A stretch of DNA of 64,000 bases, from contig CAMXIF010000005.1 of assembly GCA_947243845.1 (NCBI GenBank), forward strand, positions 1-64,000, read 5' to 3'. Every line of letters starts with the position of its first letter. The stretch's first letter is position 1. The position numbers were made by a program, and so were the translations under genes. The stretch comes from an uncultured bacterium. Its GTDB lineage: Bacteria; Bacillota; Clostridia; Lachnospirales; Lachnospiraceae. The notes under the pieces are model-generated. The model was not told the DNA's origin. It saw nothing but the letters and a program-made list of their open reading frames with translations, and did no database searches. This document shows, in pieces, positions 1-8,496 of this stretch.

Positions 1-53
1 AGAACCGGATAGAATCCTTTCGTTTTAGGTGTCTATGCTGGCGGGGACAGGTC

Positions 54-317
54 ATGCCACTTATTATGCCTATAAAGGATTTACGCAATACAAACGAGGT
101 TTCTAATATCGCACACAAGGAACAGGAGCTTATTTTTATTATCAAAAACGGATATAGCGATTTGGTTGTGATGAGTAGTGAATTATACGATAAATTTGCA
201 AGAATGAATCGCATCGACCAGGCAATCTTCGAATCCGAGCAGGAAATTGCTAACGGAGCAGAAGCAGTTGACGCAGAAATAGTTTTTGCAGAATTGGAGA
301 AAAAACATTTTGGATAA
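54..317 (+). CDS. Type II toxin-antitoxin antitoxin, Phd/YefM-like
   Basis: 87 aa ORF; N-terminus MPLIMPIKDLRNTNEVSNIAHK...NGYSDLVVMSSE is typical of Phd/YefM antitoxins; overlaps the downstream toxin reading frame. Confidence 0.8.
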   Translation: MPLIMPIKDLRNTNEVSNIAHKEQELIFIIKNGYSDLVVMSSELYDKFARMNRIDQAIFESEQEIANGAEAVDAEIVFAELEKKHFG

Positions 318-612
318 ATACGAGGTAAAAGTCAACCCTAGAGCAATCCGTGAATTAGACCACATTTACGAATATATTGCAAATGAGAAATTGGCTCCTG
401 AAAATGCCAAAGGATAGGTAGACAGAATTAAGAAGTCTATTTTAAGCCTAGACACATTTCCACGGTCCCATCAAGAGCGTAACGAGGGCAGATATGCCGG
501 AAAAGGCTACCGTCAGTTACTGATTGATAATTATATCGCCATTTTCCGCATTGATGAACCATGCAAAACAGTTTATGTAGTAACAATACAATATCAAGGA
601 CGAAATCTATAA
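310..612 (+). pseudogene. RelE/ParE-family toxin interrupted by an in-frame TAG
   Basis: TTG start overlapping the antitoxin end; DKYEVKVNPRAIRELDHIYEYIANEKLAPENAKG*VDRIKKSILSLDTFPRSHQERNEGRYAGKGYRQLLIDNYIAIFRIDEPCKTVYVVTIQYQGRNL*; stop at 415-417 with homology continuing in the same frame. Confidence 0.8.
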
Positions 613-656
613 AACAAGCACCAAATGACACTATAAATCATTTGGTGCTTGTTTTG
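611..656. terminator. Intrinsic terminator, possibly bidirectional
   Basis: 14-bp perfect stem caagcaccaaatga/tcatttggtgcttg with A-run on the left and T-run on the right. Confidence 0.75.
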
Positions 657-669
657 ACTTAAGAATTAT

Positions 670-909
670 TTACCATAGTTCCAACGAATCCTCCGCATCT
701 ATCCACATCTGCATAGTCCCGTCAAGATAAAGGCGAGCATACTCCACAGGGTTGTCTATTGCAAGGGCATTTAGCACACACTCTGAATTAGGTGTGGTCT
801 ATAGCCCTTCCTCTGCCTTTGCACAGTCAATCCGCAGAATATAGCCAGCATAAGTGCGTATATCAATGCTGTTGTGGTAAATGTTGTAATCTGCATATAT
901 TATGTTCAT
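670..909 (-). pseudogene. Small ORF interrupted by TAG, resembles DUF6061-like proteins
   Basis: MNIIYADYNIYHNSIDIRTYAGYILRIDCAKAEEGL*TTPNSECVLNALAIDNPVEYARLYLDGTMQMWIDAEDSLELW*; one in-frame TAG at complement(799..801). Confidence 0.5.
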
Positions 910-1190
910 CCTATCAATCCTCTGTTCTGTAATATCTAAAAAGCATTTCCATCAGTTCACACAGTCCATTTATATTGTGTTATACTTTGTTATGTGATTT
1001 TGCTTCCCTTGTTTTGCCCTTATGAGGGTTCGTAAAGCCTTGTGAAACGATATAACACAAGGTAATACATAAGGGAAAGCTCACTTACAGAAAGATAGTA
1101 TTTATAAAGGTTTGTCGAAAATATAATAATGAATTATAACAGGTAACAGAACCCTTAAATCATGTGCTTACACAACTGGAATATAGCGTT

Positions 1191-1688
1191 TTATTGGATA
1201 AGAGTTTTGACCCACTCTGCCAGTGGGCTGTCCCTGTGGATATCGATGTATCTCTTGAATAACGCCTTGCTTTCAGATTTTAAAATTCCCGATGTAATTT
1301 CCGGTAGACAAAAAGATGATGTAACGTGGTAATCATTCCAGGATTCCACAGCCCATTTAGCCGCACCATCGGAAGGTGCATCAAGTGAATAGTATACCTT
1401 GCCAACAAATGATGATATTGAAGCGCCCAAACACATCATACAAGGTTCTAAATTAGTGAACAATTCCATTTGCATCTTTTCTTTTGCATCAAATTTTTTC
1501 TGATTCAGTTCCATCAGCGCTTTTAACTCTGCGTGAACCAATAATCTATTATCTTCGCTTTCAGATGTATGACTTTGAGCAACTATTGTATCATTGTGGA
1601 ATATAATACAGGCTATCGGTAATTCATTTTTCTCTAATGCCTGCTCTGCCAGATCAATCACAAGTTTCATTTTCTCATCTAAATTCAT
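1191..1688 (-). CDS. Nucleoside/cytidine deaminase-like protein
   Basis: Zinc deaminase signature HAE...PCMMC; 165 aa. Confidence 0.8.
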   Translation of the reverse strand: MNLDEKMKLVIDLAEQALEKNELPIACIIFHNDTIVAQSHTSESEDNRLLVHAELKALMELNQKKFDAKEKMQMELFTNLEPCMMCLGASISSFVGKVYYSLDAPSDGAAKWAVESWNDYHVTSSFCLPEITSGILKSESKALFKRYIDIHRDSPLAEWVKTLIQ

Positions 1689-2002
1689 AGTTTCTAGTCC
1701 TCACTTACGCCACATGTCAAATTCCAATTTATCGATTTAAATATATCACATTTTTCAGATAATTGTGTGAATATTCTTATTTTTCAGAGTTAAATGGTTT
1801 TGGATACCATGATTATAAGGCATGTCGAATGTAAAAGTAGGGTATGCCTTTTTTAACGTTTTATGTCAAAATGTGGAAAATGGATTATGGATGCGATATG
1901 ATTAGAGTAAAGACAAACTGTATTCATAATGTTATTAAATGGATAGTTATCATTAAATAATTGTTTAATCAACATAAATTGCAATAATGGAGGTGGCTGT
2001 AT

Positions 2003-2203
2003 ATGCTATATATTATTAAAAGAACAAAAGATTCATATTATTTAAGTTGTTTTGAAGAATATAAACAGATTATATTTACTCCTTTAAAGTCAGATGCATT
2101 ACAATTGCCTAAAAATATTGCTGAACCTTATGTACAAAAGTTAAAAGAAATAGAGTTTGATGAGTATATAATAATTCCAGAAAAAGATATAAAAATAGTT
2201 TGA
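2003..2203 (+). CDS. Hypothetical small protein
   Basis: 66 aa ORF preceded by aatggaggtgg RBS-like sequence. Confidence 0.5.
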   Translation: MLYIIKRTKDSYYLSCFEEYKQIIFTPLKSDALQLPKNIAEPYVQKLKEIEFDEYIIIPEKDIKIV

Positions 2204-2479
2204 GCGGTTTTTATTGATTTGCTTTAAAGCGTAATAATGGAGTATAAAATCTCTTTATTAATTGTGCAATGGTATATGGTTAGATAAAATATTAAAATCC
2301 ATGTATACACAAATAATTGTAACTTTGGGTGGATGCATGTAATCATGTGTGGAGACTATTTAAGGAAAGGTCAAACCAAAGGATAAAATATAAGTTTTGT
2401 ATAGAATATGTTTTATATAACAAGCTAAAGTATCTGTTGCTTATACCTTAGAAAAGATATATCCGTCTTTTCTGATGTA

Positions 2480-2643
2480 ATGATTCTTCAAGCAAATCAT
2501 GAGCGTGGTCTTCATTCGCAGTATTTAATGCTTGATAAAGAGGGAAGCAGAATGCACAATTATGCAATCAATAATGTTTTGCGCCGCTTGAATCTGCTAT
2601 CAGTGCAAAGTTGCCTAACGTGTTCAAGCGTGTTCAAAACTAA
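2480..2643 (+). pseudogene. Tyrosine recombinase/integrase remnant with internal deletion and frameshift
   Basis: Integrase-like MILQANHERGLHSQYLMLDKEGSRMHNYAINNVLRRLN followed in another frame by an integrase-like C-terminus ESAISAKLPNVFKRVQN*; catalytic region absent. Confidence 0.65.
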
Positions 2644-2702
2644 AATGAAACAAAAAATAAAGAAACCTCGATATTTTCTAGGTTTCCTCACTCTTTAACC
2701 AA

Positions 2703-2722
2703 TGCGGAAGATGGGACTTGAA
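2703..2722. repeat. att-like direct repeat of the tRNA-Leu 3' end (copy 1)
   Basis: tgcggaagatgggacttgaa identical to 4169-4188. Confidence 0.85.
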
Positions 2723-2944
2723 GTATTGTTACTTTTAAAAATACTGAGAGAAAGGGGATTTCTGGCACATCATCCTTTCAGTGTAACCAAAATGTAACTG
2801 AATAGTTTCATTTTCATATTGAGAATAAATATTGTGTCGAAACATTACACAACAGGATTATCGGCTTGTGATTGTTAAATTTGAGGCAGAGTAGTATAAT
2901 AAGGAAAAATGTAATCTGTTATATGAGTAATTAAAGGAGATGCT

Positions 2945-3382
2945 ATGGATAAGGAATTCTTTTGCCAATGGTTAAAAGGATTTGAGAATGGATTAGATGA
3001 AATGGATTCTGACAGCAGGAGTAGTCTGTTAAAACATTGTGCCAAATATTGTGCTGATACAGGTGTTTTACAGTCATATCTGAAACTGTATCGGACTGTG
3101 AACGGAGACCGCAATGAGTTTTATAACAGATTAGGCGAAATAGGTAATGTTCGTGGTGAGGTGGTAATACCTGATAAAGAATACTTGATCTATTTTCCGG
3201 AGTGTGTATGCGATATTCATACTGCTGGTGGTGTCAATACGCCTAATCTATGCGAATGCTCAAAGCAAAGTATTATTTATGTAGGAAAGAGCATATGGAA
3301 TAAAAGCGTATTCCATGTAGAACAAGTAGAAACCATTCTTTCTGGAGATGCAGAATGTAAATTCAGAATTAGATTTGATTAA
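2945..3382 (+). CDS. Cys-containing hypothetical protein
   Basis: 145 aa ORF, RBS aaaggaga; pattern CAKYCADTG...C..C...C.C...ECKFRIRF. Confidence 0.6.
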   Translation: MDKEFFCQWLKGFENGLDEMDSDSRSSLLKHCAKYCADTGVLQSYLKLYRTVNGDRNEFYNRLGEIGNVRGEVVIPDKEYLIYFPECVCDIHTAGGVNTPNLCECSKQSIIYVGKSIWNKSVFHVEQVETILSGDAECKFRIRFD

Positions 3383-3445
3383 AATTCACTGTTGAGGATG
3401 ATTCAATTATGTGAATAATAACCATAAATTCAGGGAGGTTGCAAA

Positions 3446-3742
3446 ATGCCTTATACAATAGAGGAGATCAGGGAAAAAGCAATGCCGATTGCAATTCACT
3501 ATGGTGTGGATGCACTTAGCCTTTTTGGCTCTTATGCCAGAGGTGAGGCAGATGAAAAAAGCGATTTGGATTTTTTAATACAAAAAGGCAGTATGAAAGG
3601 TCTGCTCTCGTATTGTGGAATGATTGCAGATTTGGAGGACACATTTCATTGTCATATAGATTTAGTAATAAAAAATGCAATTAAAGATAAGCAGTTTCTT
3701 GAAGAGATAGGTAAAGATGAGGTGAAACTCTATGAGAGGTAA
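3446..3742 (+). CDS. MntA-like minimal nucleotidyltransferase antitoxin (MNT domain)
   Basis: GSYARGEADEKSDLDFLI = GSX10DXD motif; overlaps the downstream HEPN gene. Confidence 0.9.
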   Translation: MPYTIEEIREKAMPIAIHYGVDALSLFGSYARGEADEKSDLDFLIQKGSMKGLLSYCGMIADLEDTFHCHIDLVIKNAIKDKQFLEEIGKDEVKLYER

Positions 3743-4082
3743 GAAGTCAGAGCAGATAGTACTTCAAAAAATGCTTCGGTATTGTGACGAAATAGCACAG
3801 ATTTTGAAAAAACATCGTTTTAATAGGGAAGAATTTGAGAATGATACGGAATTTCAATTTGCATGTGGAATGTGTATTATTCAGCTAGGGGAACTTGTTA
3901 CAGGATTAGATGATGATTTTGTTAAGAAATATTCAGATATTCCATGGCGGCAAATTAAAGGAATGCGTAATATTTACGCACACGATTATGATATGATCGA
4001 TAATGACATTATATGGGAAACGATAACAGAAGAAATCCCGGAACTTAAGAGAAAATTGCAGACAATATTTCAGACACTTTGA
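3732..4082 (+). CDS. HepT-like HEPN (DUF86) ribonuclease toxin
   Basis: RNIYAHDY matches RX4HXY; 116 aa; 11-bp overlap with the MNT gene. Confidence 0.9.
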   Translation: MRGKKSEQIVLQKMLRYCDEIAQILKKHRFNREEFENDTEFQFACGMCIIQLGELVTGLDDDFVKKYSDIPWRQIKGMRNIYAHDYDMIDNDIIWETITEEIPELKRKLQTIFQTL

Positions 4083-4168
4083 ACATAGTAGTGAATGTGT
4101 TCAAAATTTATGGGCGCAAATAAAGAAGGAAACCCAGATTTCATCAAGGTTTCCTCCCCTTTTAGGAC

Positions 4169-4188
4169 TGCGGAAGATGGGACTTGAA
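4169..4188. repeat. att-like direct repeat within the tRNA-Leu 3' end (copy 2)
   Basis: 20-bp identity with 2703-2722. Confidence 0.85.
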
Positions 4189-4252
4189 CCCACACGATGA
4201 ACCCATCACTAGATCCTTAGTCTAGCCTGTCTGCCAATTCCAGCACTTCCGC
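4169..4252 (-). tRNA. tRNA-Leu, anticodon AAG
   Basis: Cloverleaf by eye: GCGGAAG acceptor, anticodon stem/loop CTAGA-CTAAGGA-TCTAG, long variable arm, GGTTCAAGTCC T-arm. Confidence 0.9.
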
Positions 4253-4375
4253 ATACGTTACACAACGCATTTAATATAATACTGTTTAGAAAACCAAAAG
4301 TCAAGAGGTTTTTATAAAATCGGTAAAATAATTCGGCAATATTTCTGAAGAATATCCGGATGAATTTTAAAGCGG

Positions 4376-4410
4376 ATAACGGCAGCCATTGAGGGACTGC
4401 CGTTATTTTC
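4376..4410 (+). terminator. Intrinsic terminator-like hairpin
   Basis: ataacggcag...ctgccgttat followed by tttc. Confidence 0.6.
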
Positions 4411-4425
4411 TATTATGATAGTCGT

Positions 4426-5709
4426 TTAAAAATGCACTTCTGTTTTAAACAGTGAGCCTTCCGCAATCTTTTGGTCATTGCCTTTTAGTTCATCCATATA
4501 TTTCATATAATCACATACATATATATACACGGTATCTGTGTTTCTCCCATAAATAGAGTATACTTCTGCATTGGTGCCCTGGTTTTCCAGCCGTTTTCCG
4601 TCCGCGTCACAGATTACTACGATATAGTCGTATGGCCGAGCATCTTCCGGGAGGATTATCTGGGCCTTGATTTCGAAAGCTGTTTTTTCCACAGAGGCGA
4701 TTCCCACACCGTTTTCATTGGTCTTGTTGACTTGGATAATCTGGCTTCTGTTTTTGTTCATGGTAACATCAATGGCAAAATTCCAGGTGCCGGCATAGTG
4801 CTTTTTAATATGCTCATGGATGGTGAATACCTCTCCGCTTTCCGGATCTTCGATCTGCACTGCTTCACATTCCAGCAGAGTGCCATAAATATCGGAAATT
4901 TCCAGATAATAGGTAAACTGTTCAGGCAGCTGTTCTACTTGGCCTTCCCAGATTAGATCGGCATCTGTCTGTGCTGTTTCGAGATTTGTGGCATGTCCGC
5001 TTCTCATCAGGTCATTGTCCAGGGAGATTCTGATGATACCGGTAAAAGTATGGTCGTCCGCAAAGGTTCCTTCTATATAATACGGAGAGGGATATCCCGC
5101 TCCGGCTGGCCGGTCTTTTTTGGTAAGTCCCGGCACATTATAGTAGGAATTGGTGGTCAGGTACAGCCGGTCATAGTCCAGGATATAATCCTCCATATTT
5201 TTGGTCTTGATGAAGTCTGCGGGGAAGGCATCTTCATTTTCGATACATAAGGCCAGATACAGTGCCTGTGAAGTGCAGTTGGACTCTGAGATGGTAACGG
5301 TCAGTCCGTTGGAGGTCTGTACTAAGGAATTTGCCTGTGGCGACTGGAGTGATGTGGCCTCTGTGGGTTCTGACGAATGTGTCATGTTTTCATTCTGCGT
5401 CTGGGAGGTGTTATCCTTGCCGTAAATCTCTGCATCCTTATTATAGTCTCCCTTATAGCTGACTTTTTCCTGCACCATGGAGAAGATATGTCCTATAACA
5501 GGCAGTTTGGCAGCAATGGACGGATTGGAGACCAGGAGCGTGCCGACACACAGGATGATCAGTAGAACTGCGGCAATAGCGCCGTAGCGTGCCAGGACTT
5601 CATTTCGATGAAGCCGTTTTTTCTGGCGTATGCCTTCCGCGATTCCGGCTTTTACGACATTATTCAATTTTCGTGGGATGGGAATTGCATCAAATTTATC
5701 ATTTTGCAT
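4426..5709 (-). CDS. DUF4179-type membrane-anchored anti-sigma-like protein
   Basis: N-terminal cytoplasmic segment, one TM (YGAIAAVLLIILCVGTLLV), extracellular domain; overlaps the sigma factor gene. Confidence 0.75.
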   Translation of the reverse strand: MQNDKFDAIPIPRKLNNVVKAGIAEGIRQKKRLHRNEVLARYGAIAAVLLIILCVGTLLVSNPSIAAKLPVIGHIFSMVQEKVSYKGDYNKDAEIYGKDNTSQTQNENMTHSSEPTEATSLQSPQANSLVQTSNGLTVTISESNCTSQALYLALCIENEDAFPADFIKTKNMEDYILDYDRLYLTTNSYYNVPGLTKKDRPAGAGYPSPYYIEGTFADDHTFTGIIRISLDNDLMRSGHATNLETAQTDADLIWEGQVEQLPEQFTYYLEISDIYGTLLECEAVQIEDPESGEVFTIHEHIKKHYAGTWNFAIDVTMNKNRSQIIQVNKTNENGVGIASVEKTAFEIKAQIILPEDARPYDYIVVICDADGKRLENQGTNAEVYSIYGRNTDTVYIYVCDYMKYMDELKGNDQKIAEGSLFKTEVHF

Positions 5710-6244
5710 GGCGTTCTACCTCCTCTTTGCTGCAGCTGTCATCGGTCAGCCATTTGCGTAACTGTTTTTTGGCACGATACAGATCCGCTTTCACGCTTCC
5801 CTCCGGTATATCCATAATCTGTGCGATTTCTTTGATTTTTAATTCCTGAAAATAGAAGAGTATGACCACGGTTTTATATTGCTCTTTTAATGAGTCGATG
5901 GCATCATACAGATCTACTTTTTCCTCAATCAGATAATCAGTTGTACCTTTTTCAACATATTCATCCAGCGAAATGGTGGGGGCTTTTTTCTTGTCCTGCC
6001 AGATACAGTTGATTAGAATCCGTGTGAGCCAGGTTTTAAAGTGGTGGGGTTCTTTTAGCTTTTCGATGCCAATCATGGCTTTTGTCACACATTCTTGTAC
6101 GGCATCCAGGGCATCGGCTTCGTTTTTAACATATAGATAAGCAGTTTTGTACAGATAGACTTGGTATTTTGCGATTAATTCACCATAAGCGGACTTAGAG
6201 CCTTTGATTGCTTTTTTCACAAGCTTGATGGTATCCTCTTTCAT
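5699..6244 (-). CDS. ECF RNA polymerase sigma factor (sigma-70 family)
   Basis: Start at MKEDTIKLVKKAIKGSKSAYGELIAKYQ with RBS aaggaaga; region 2 DALDAVQECVTKAMIGIEKLKEPHHFKTWLTRILINCIWQ and region 4 KIKEIAQIMDIPEGSVKADLYRAKKQLRKWL. Confidence 0.9.
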   Translation of the reverse strand: MKEDTIKLVKKAIKGSKSAYGELIAKYQVYLYKTAYLYVKNEADALDAVQECVTKAMIGIEKLKEPHHFKTWLTRILINCIWQDKKKAPTISLDEYVEKGTTDYLIEEKVDLYDAIDSLKEQYKTVVILFYFQELKIKEIAQIMDIPEGSVKADLYRAKKQLRKWLTDDSCSKEEVERHAK

Positions 6245-6307
6245 GGGAGTCTCTTCCTTTCGTATGATTTTGCCGGTGCGCGCGCTTATATTTCCGGTGT
6301 TACCAAA

Positions 6308-6326
6308 TAAATTCCAAGGGAATTTA
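6308..6326. promoter_or_regulatory. Perfect 8-bp inverted repeat, candidate operator
   Basis: taaattcc-aag-ggaattta in the divergent intergenic region. Confidence 0.4.
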
Positions 6327-6549
6327 CTTATGATATAGATTAGACTATTTTGAGGAGGAAAAGGTTGCAATCCTTTAAAGTTTTCTTTGGGTGCTGACGA
6401 CCAAGGGCCGAGACAGTGCCGTATGTCTGTCATGGACAATACTGGGAATCCATGATAGAATGAACCTGATATCATTATAGGACAAAAAGCTATATAGGGA
6501 ATATAATAAGGGCTGAAAATGGGTCTGTCACAGGGAAAGGGAGGCATGT

Positions 6550-7359
6550 ATGTACAGGTTTACGCAGGATTGTCTGATTGGGGTTGAGGAGATTGATAAG
6601 GAGCATCAGGAACTGTTTAGAATCGTTAACGATGTGGAGGATTTACTTGCGAATGATATCAGGGAAGATAAATATGATGCAGTCGTTAAACTGCTCCGGG
6701 AACTTCAGGATTATTCGGAATATCATTTTCGTCATGAAGAAGAATACATGAAAAAGATCGGACATCCGGAATTGGAATTGCAGAAGAAGCAGCATGGGGA
6801 ATTTGCGGCTAAGATGAGTGAATTAGATGCCATTGTGGGTAATAGGCAGGAACATGAGTTATTGGATGAACTCATGCAGTATCTGGTCACTTGGCTGTTC
6901 CGTCACATTATTGGCAGTGACATGATGATTGGTAAGATGCCGCCGCATCAGGTGTGGGAGGAAAAGGAAGAGTATACTTATTCGGCACAGTACAGCACCG
7001 GCATTACCTTTATTGATGAGGAGCATAAGGAGTTGTTCCGTATCATCGGTGAGGTTCATCGGGCGATTGTGCATGACTATGTTCACGATAAGTATGATGA
7101 GATTGTGCGTCTGTTAGAAGAGTTAAAGAATTATACGAAATTCCATTTTGGTGATGAGGAAGAATATATGGCGGCCATTCATTATGAGGGTCTGGAGGCT
7201 CAGAAGAAGGCACATGATGCTTTTATCAGCCGGTTGGAAGAGATGGATTTGGAGTATGTGGACGATAATCAGCAAAAGACGCTGGAGGAACTTCTGGAAT
7301 TTCTGGTGGGATGGCTGGTGAATCATATCTTACATATGGATAAGAAGATTGGGGCATAA
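6550..7359 (+). CDS. Two-domain bacteriohemerythrin
   Basis: Tandem hemerythrin repeats: EEIDKEHQELF...HFRHEEEYM...H..F...HIIGSD and IDEEHKELF...HFGDEEEYM...H..F...HILHMD. Confidence 0.9.
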   Translation: MYRFTQDCLIGVEEIDKEHQELFRIVNDVEDLLANDIREDKYDAVVKLLRELQDYSEYHFRHEEEYMKKIGHPELELQKKQHGEFAAKMSELDAIVGNRQEHELLDELMQYLVTWLFRHIIGSDMMIGKMPPHQVWEEKEEYTYSAQYSTGITFIDEEHKELFRIIGEVHRAIVHDYVHDKYDEIVRLLEELKNYTKFHFGDEEEYMAAIHYEGLEAQKKAHDAFISRLEEMDLEYVDDNQQKTLEELLEFLVGWLVNHILHMDKKIGA

Positions 7360-7450
7360 GGCCACCCAGATAAAAAAGATGCATAAAAGGTAAAAGATTG
7401 AAAAATGGGCTTGACATGTCTGCCAAAAGAAGATAAAATAACATTTGTTC

Positions 7451-7534
7451 GCAGGAATGGCGGAATTGGCAGACGCGCACGGTTCAGGTCCGTGTGATAG
7501 CAATATCATGAGGGTTCAAGTCCCTTTTCCTGCA
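7451..7534 (+). tRNA. tRNA-Leu, anticodon CAG
   Basis: gcaggaatggcggaattggcagacgcgcacggttcaggtccgtg...agggttcaagtcccttttcctgca; anticodon loop TTCAGGT. Confidence 0.95.
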
Positions 7535-7630
7535 CTTTAAAATCCCATAAAGCAGGAAGTTTGATTACGGTGTTTACGGAGTGTAAACAAACATTTTGTA
7601 TCGTTATTCATGTGATGGGAATATAAAGTA

Positions 7631-7668
7631 AAAAGATATCTGATGTTGTCAGGTATCTTTTTTGTTTT
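7631..7668 (+). terminator. Intrinsic terminator
   Basis: aaaagatatctga-tgttg-tcaggtatctttttt. Confidence 0.8.
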
Positions 7669-7884
7669 ACCAAGTTTTTTATTTATAGTAAATATTGTAT
7701 CTTGAATGTTTCCTTTTATCACAGATACAAATTGTGTGTATGTATAAGACTGAATCCTAAATCGATAACTATATTGGCTGCTTTTTTATAAAACGTTTCG
7801 AAAGAATTTACATTTCAGATATTGTATGGTAGAATAAACCCGATTTAGATGATCTGGGACTAAGATGATCTGGGAGGGGAAATT

Positions 7885-8478
7885 ATGAAAAAAGGGAAAT
7901 GGGCTGTATTTGTGCTCGCGTCAGTGTTTTGGTTGACGGCGTGTGGCCAAAGGATGGACAGCACTGTGACAACAGGGGAAATGGTCGTGCCGGAGATGTC
8001 TTCGGAAGATTTGCTGGTGGATTCCCTGGAATATTTATTGCGGGATGAGGATAAGCAGGAGGAAGATACCCAGGGAATGGAAGTGTCTGCAGATAGTGCG
8101 GATGGAGAGAATACAGCATCTGCGGAGTTTGTCGTTTATTACAGCAATGCTTCCTGTGATGGACTGGATTCTCAGGTGGAGCAGGCGTCTGAACTGACAC
8201 CGGATGCGCTGATTGCTGCGCTGGCAAGACATAACATTGTGTCTCTTGACACCAAGGTGCTCTCTTTTAGCGAGGAAGAGAACGAGGAGGGCAGGGTAAT
8301 ATACCTTGATCTTTCTGCGGGAATGAACCATTATTTGGAGACGATGACCAAGGAGGCAAAGGATATCATCATAGATTCTATTGCCAGTACATTTTTGGAG
8401 AATTACCAGGCGGATAGCATCCAGATTGAGGTCGGGGGAAAACCGCTGTATTCTTCTGTGACATTGGAAAAGGCATGA
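7885..8478 (+). CDS. GerMN-domain lipoprotein
   Basis: Lipobox LTAC; GerMN-like LTPDALIAALARHNI...LDLSAGMN. Confidence 0.75.
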   Translation: MKKGKWAVFVLASVFWLTACGQRMDSTVTTGEMVVPEMSSEDLLVDSLEYLLRDEDKQEEDTQGMEVSADSADGENTASAEFVVYYSNASCDGLDSQVEQASELTPDALIAALARHNIVSLDTKVLSFSEEENEEGRVIYLDLSAGMNHYLETMTKEAKDIIIDSIASTFLENYQADSIQIEVGGKPLYSSVTLEKA

Positions 8479-8496
8479 TAGAAAGGAAGCGTTGCT

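Noticed and set aside
415-801. TAG recoding (pyrrolysine/amber readthrough) to explain the two interrupted ORFs
   Set aside because: Ordinary genes in the window end in TAG (for example 18992 and 25259), and both interrupted ORFs are in a decaying accessory island; simple nonsense mutation is more likely.
1113-2841. TGTCGAA heptamers (1113-1119, 2835-2841) resembling Spo0A boxes
   Set aside because: A 7-mer is expected several times by chance in 64 kb on both strands; not positioned upstream of obvious sporulation genes.
6245-6547. 100-codon N-terminal extension of the sigma factor in the ORF track
   Set aside because: Composition is not sigma-like; a good RBS (aaggaaga) precedes ATG at 6244, giving a normal 182-aa ECF sigma.
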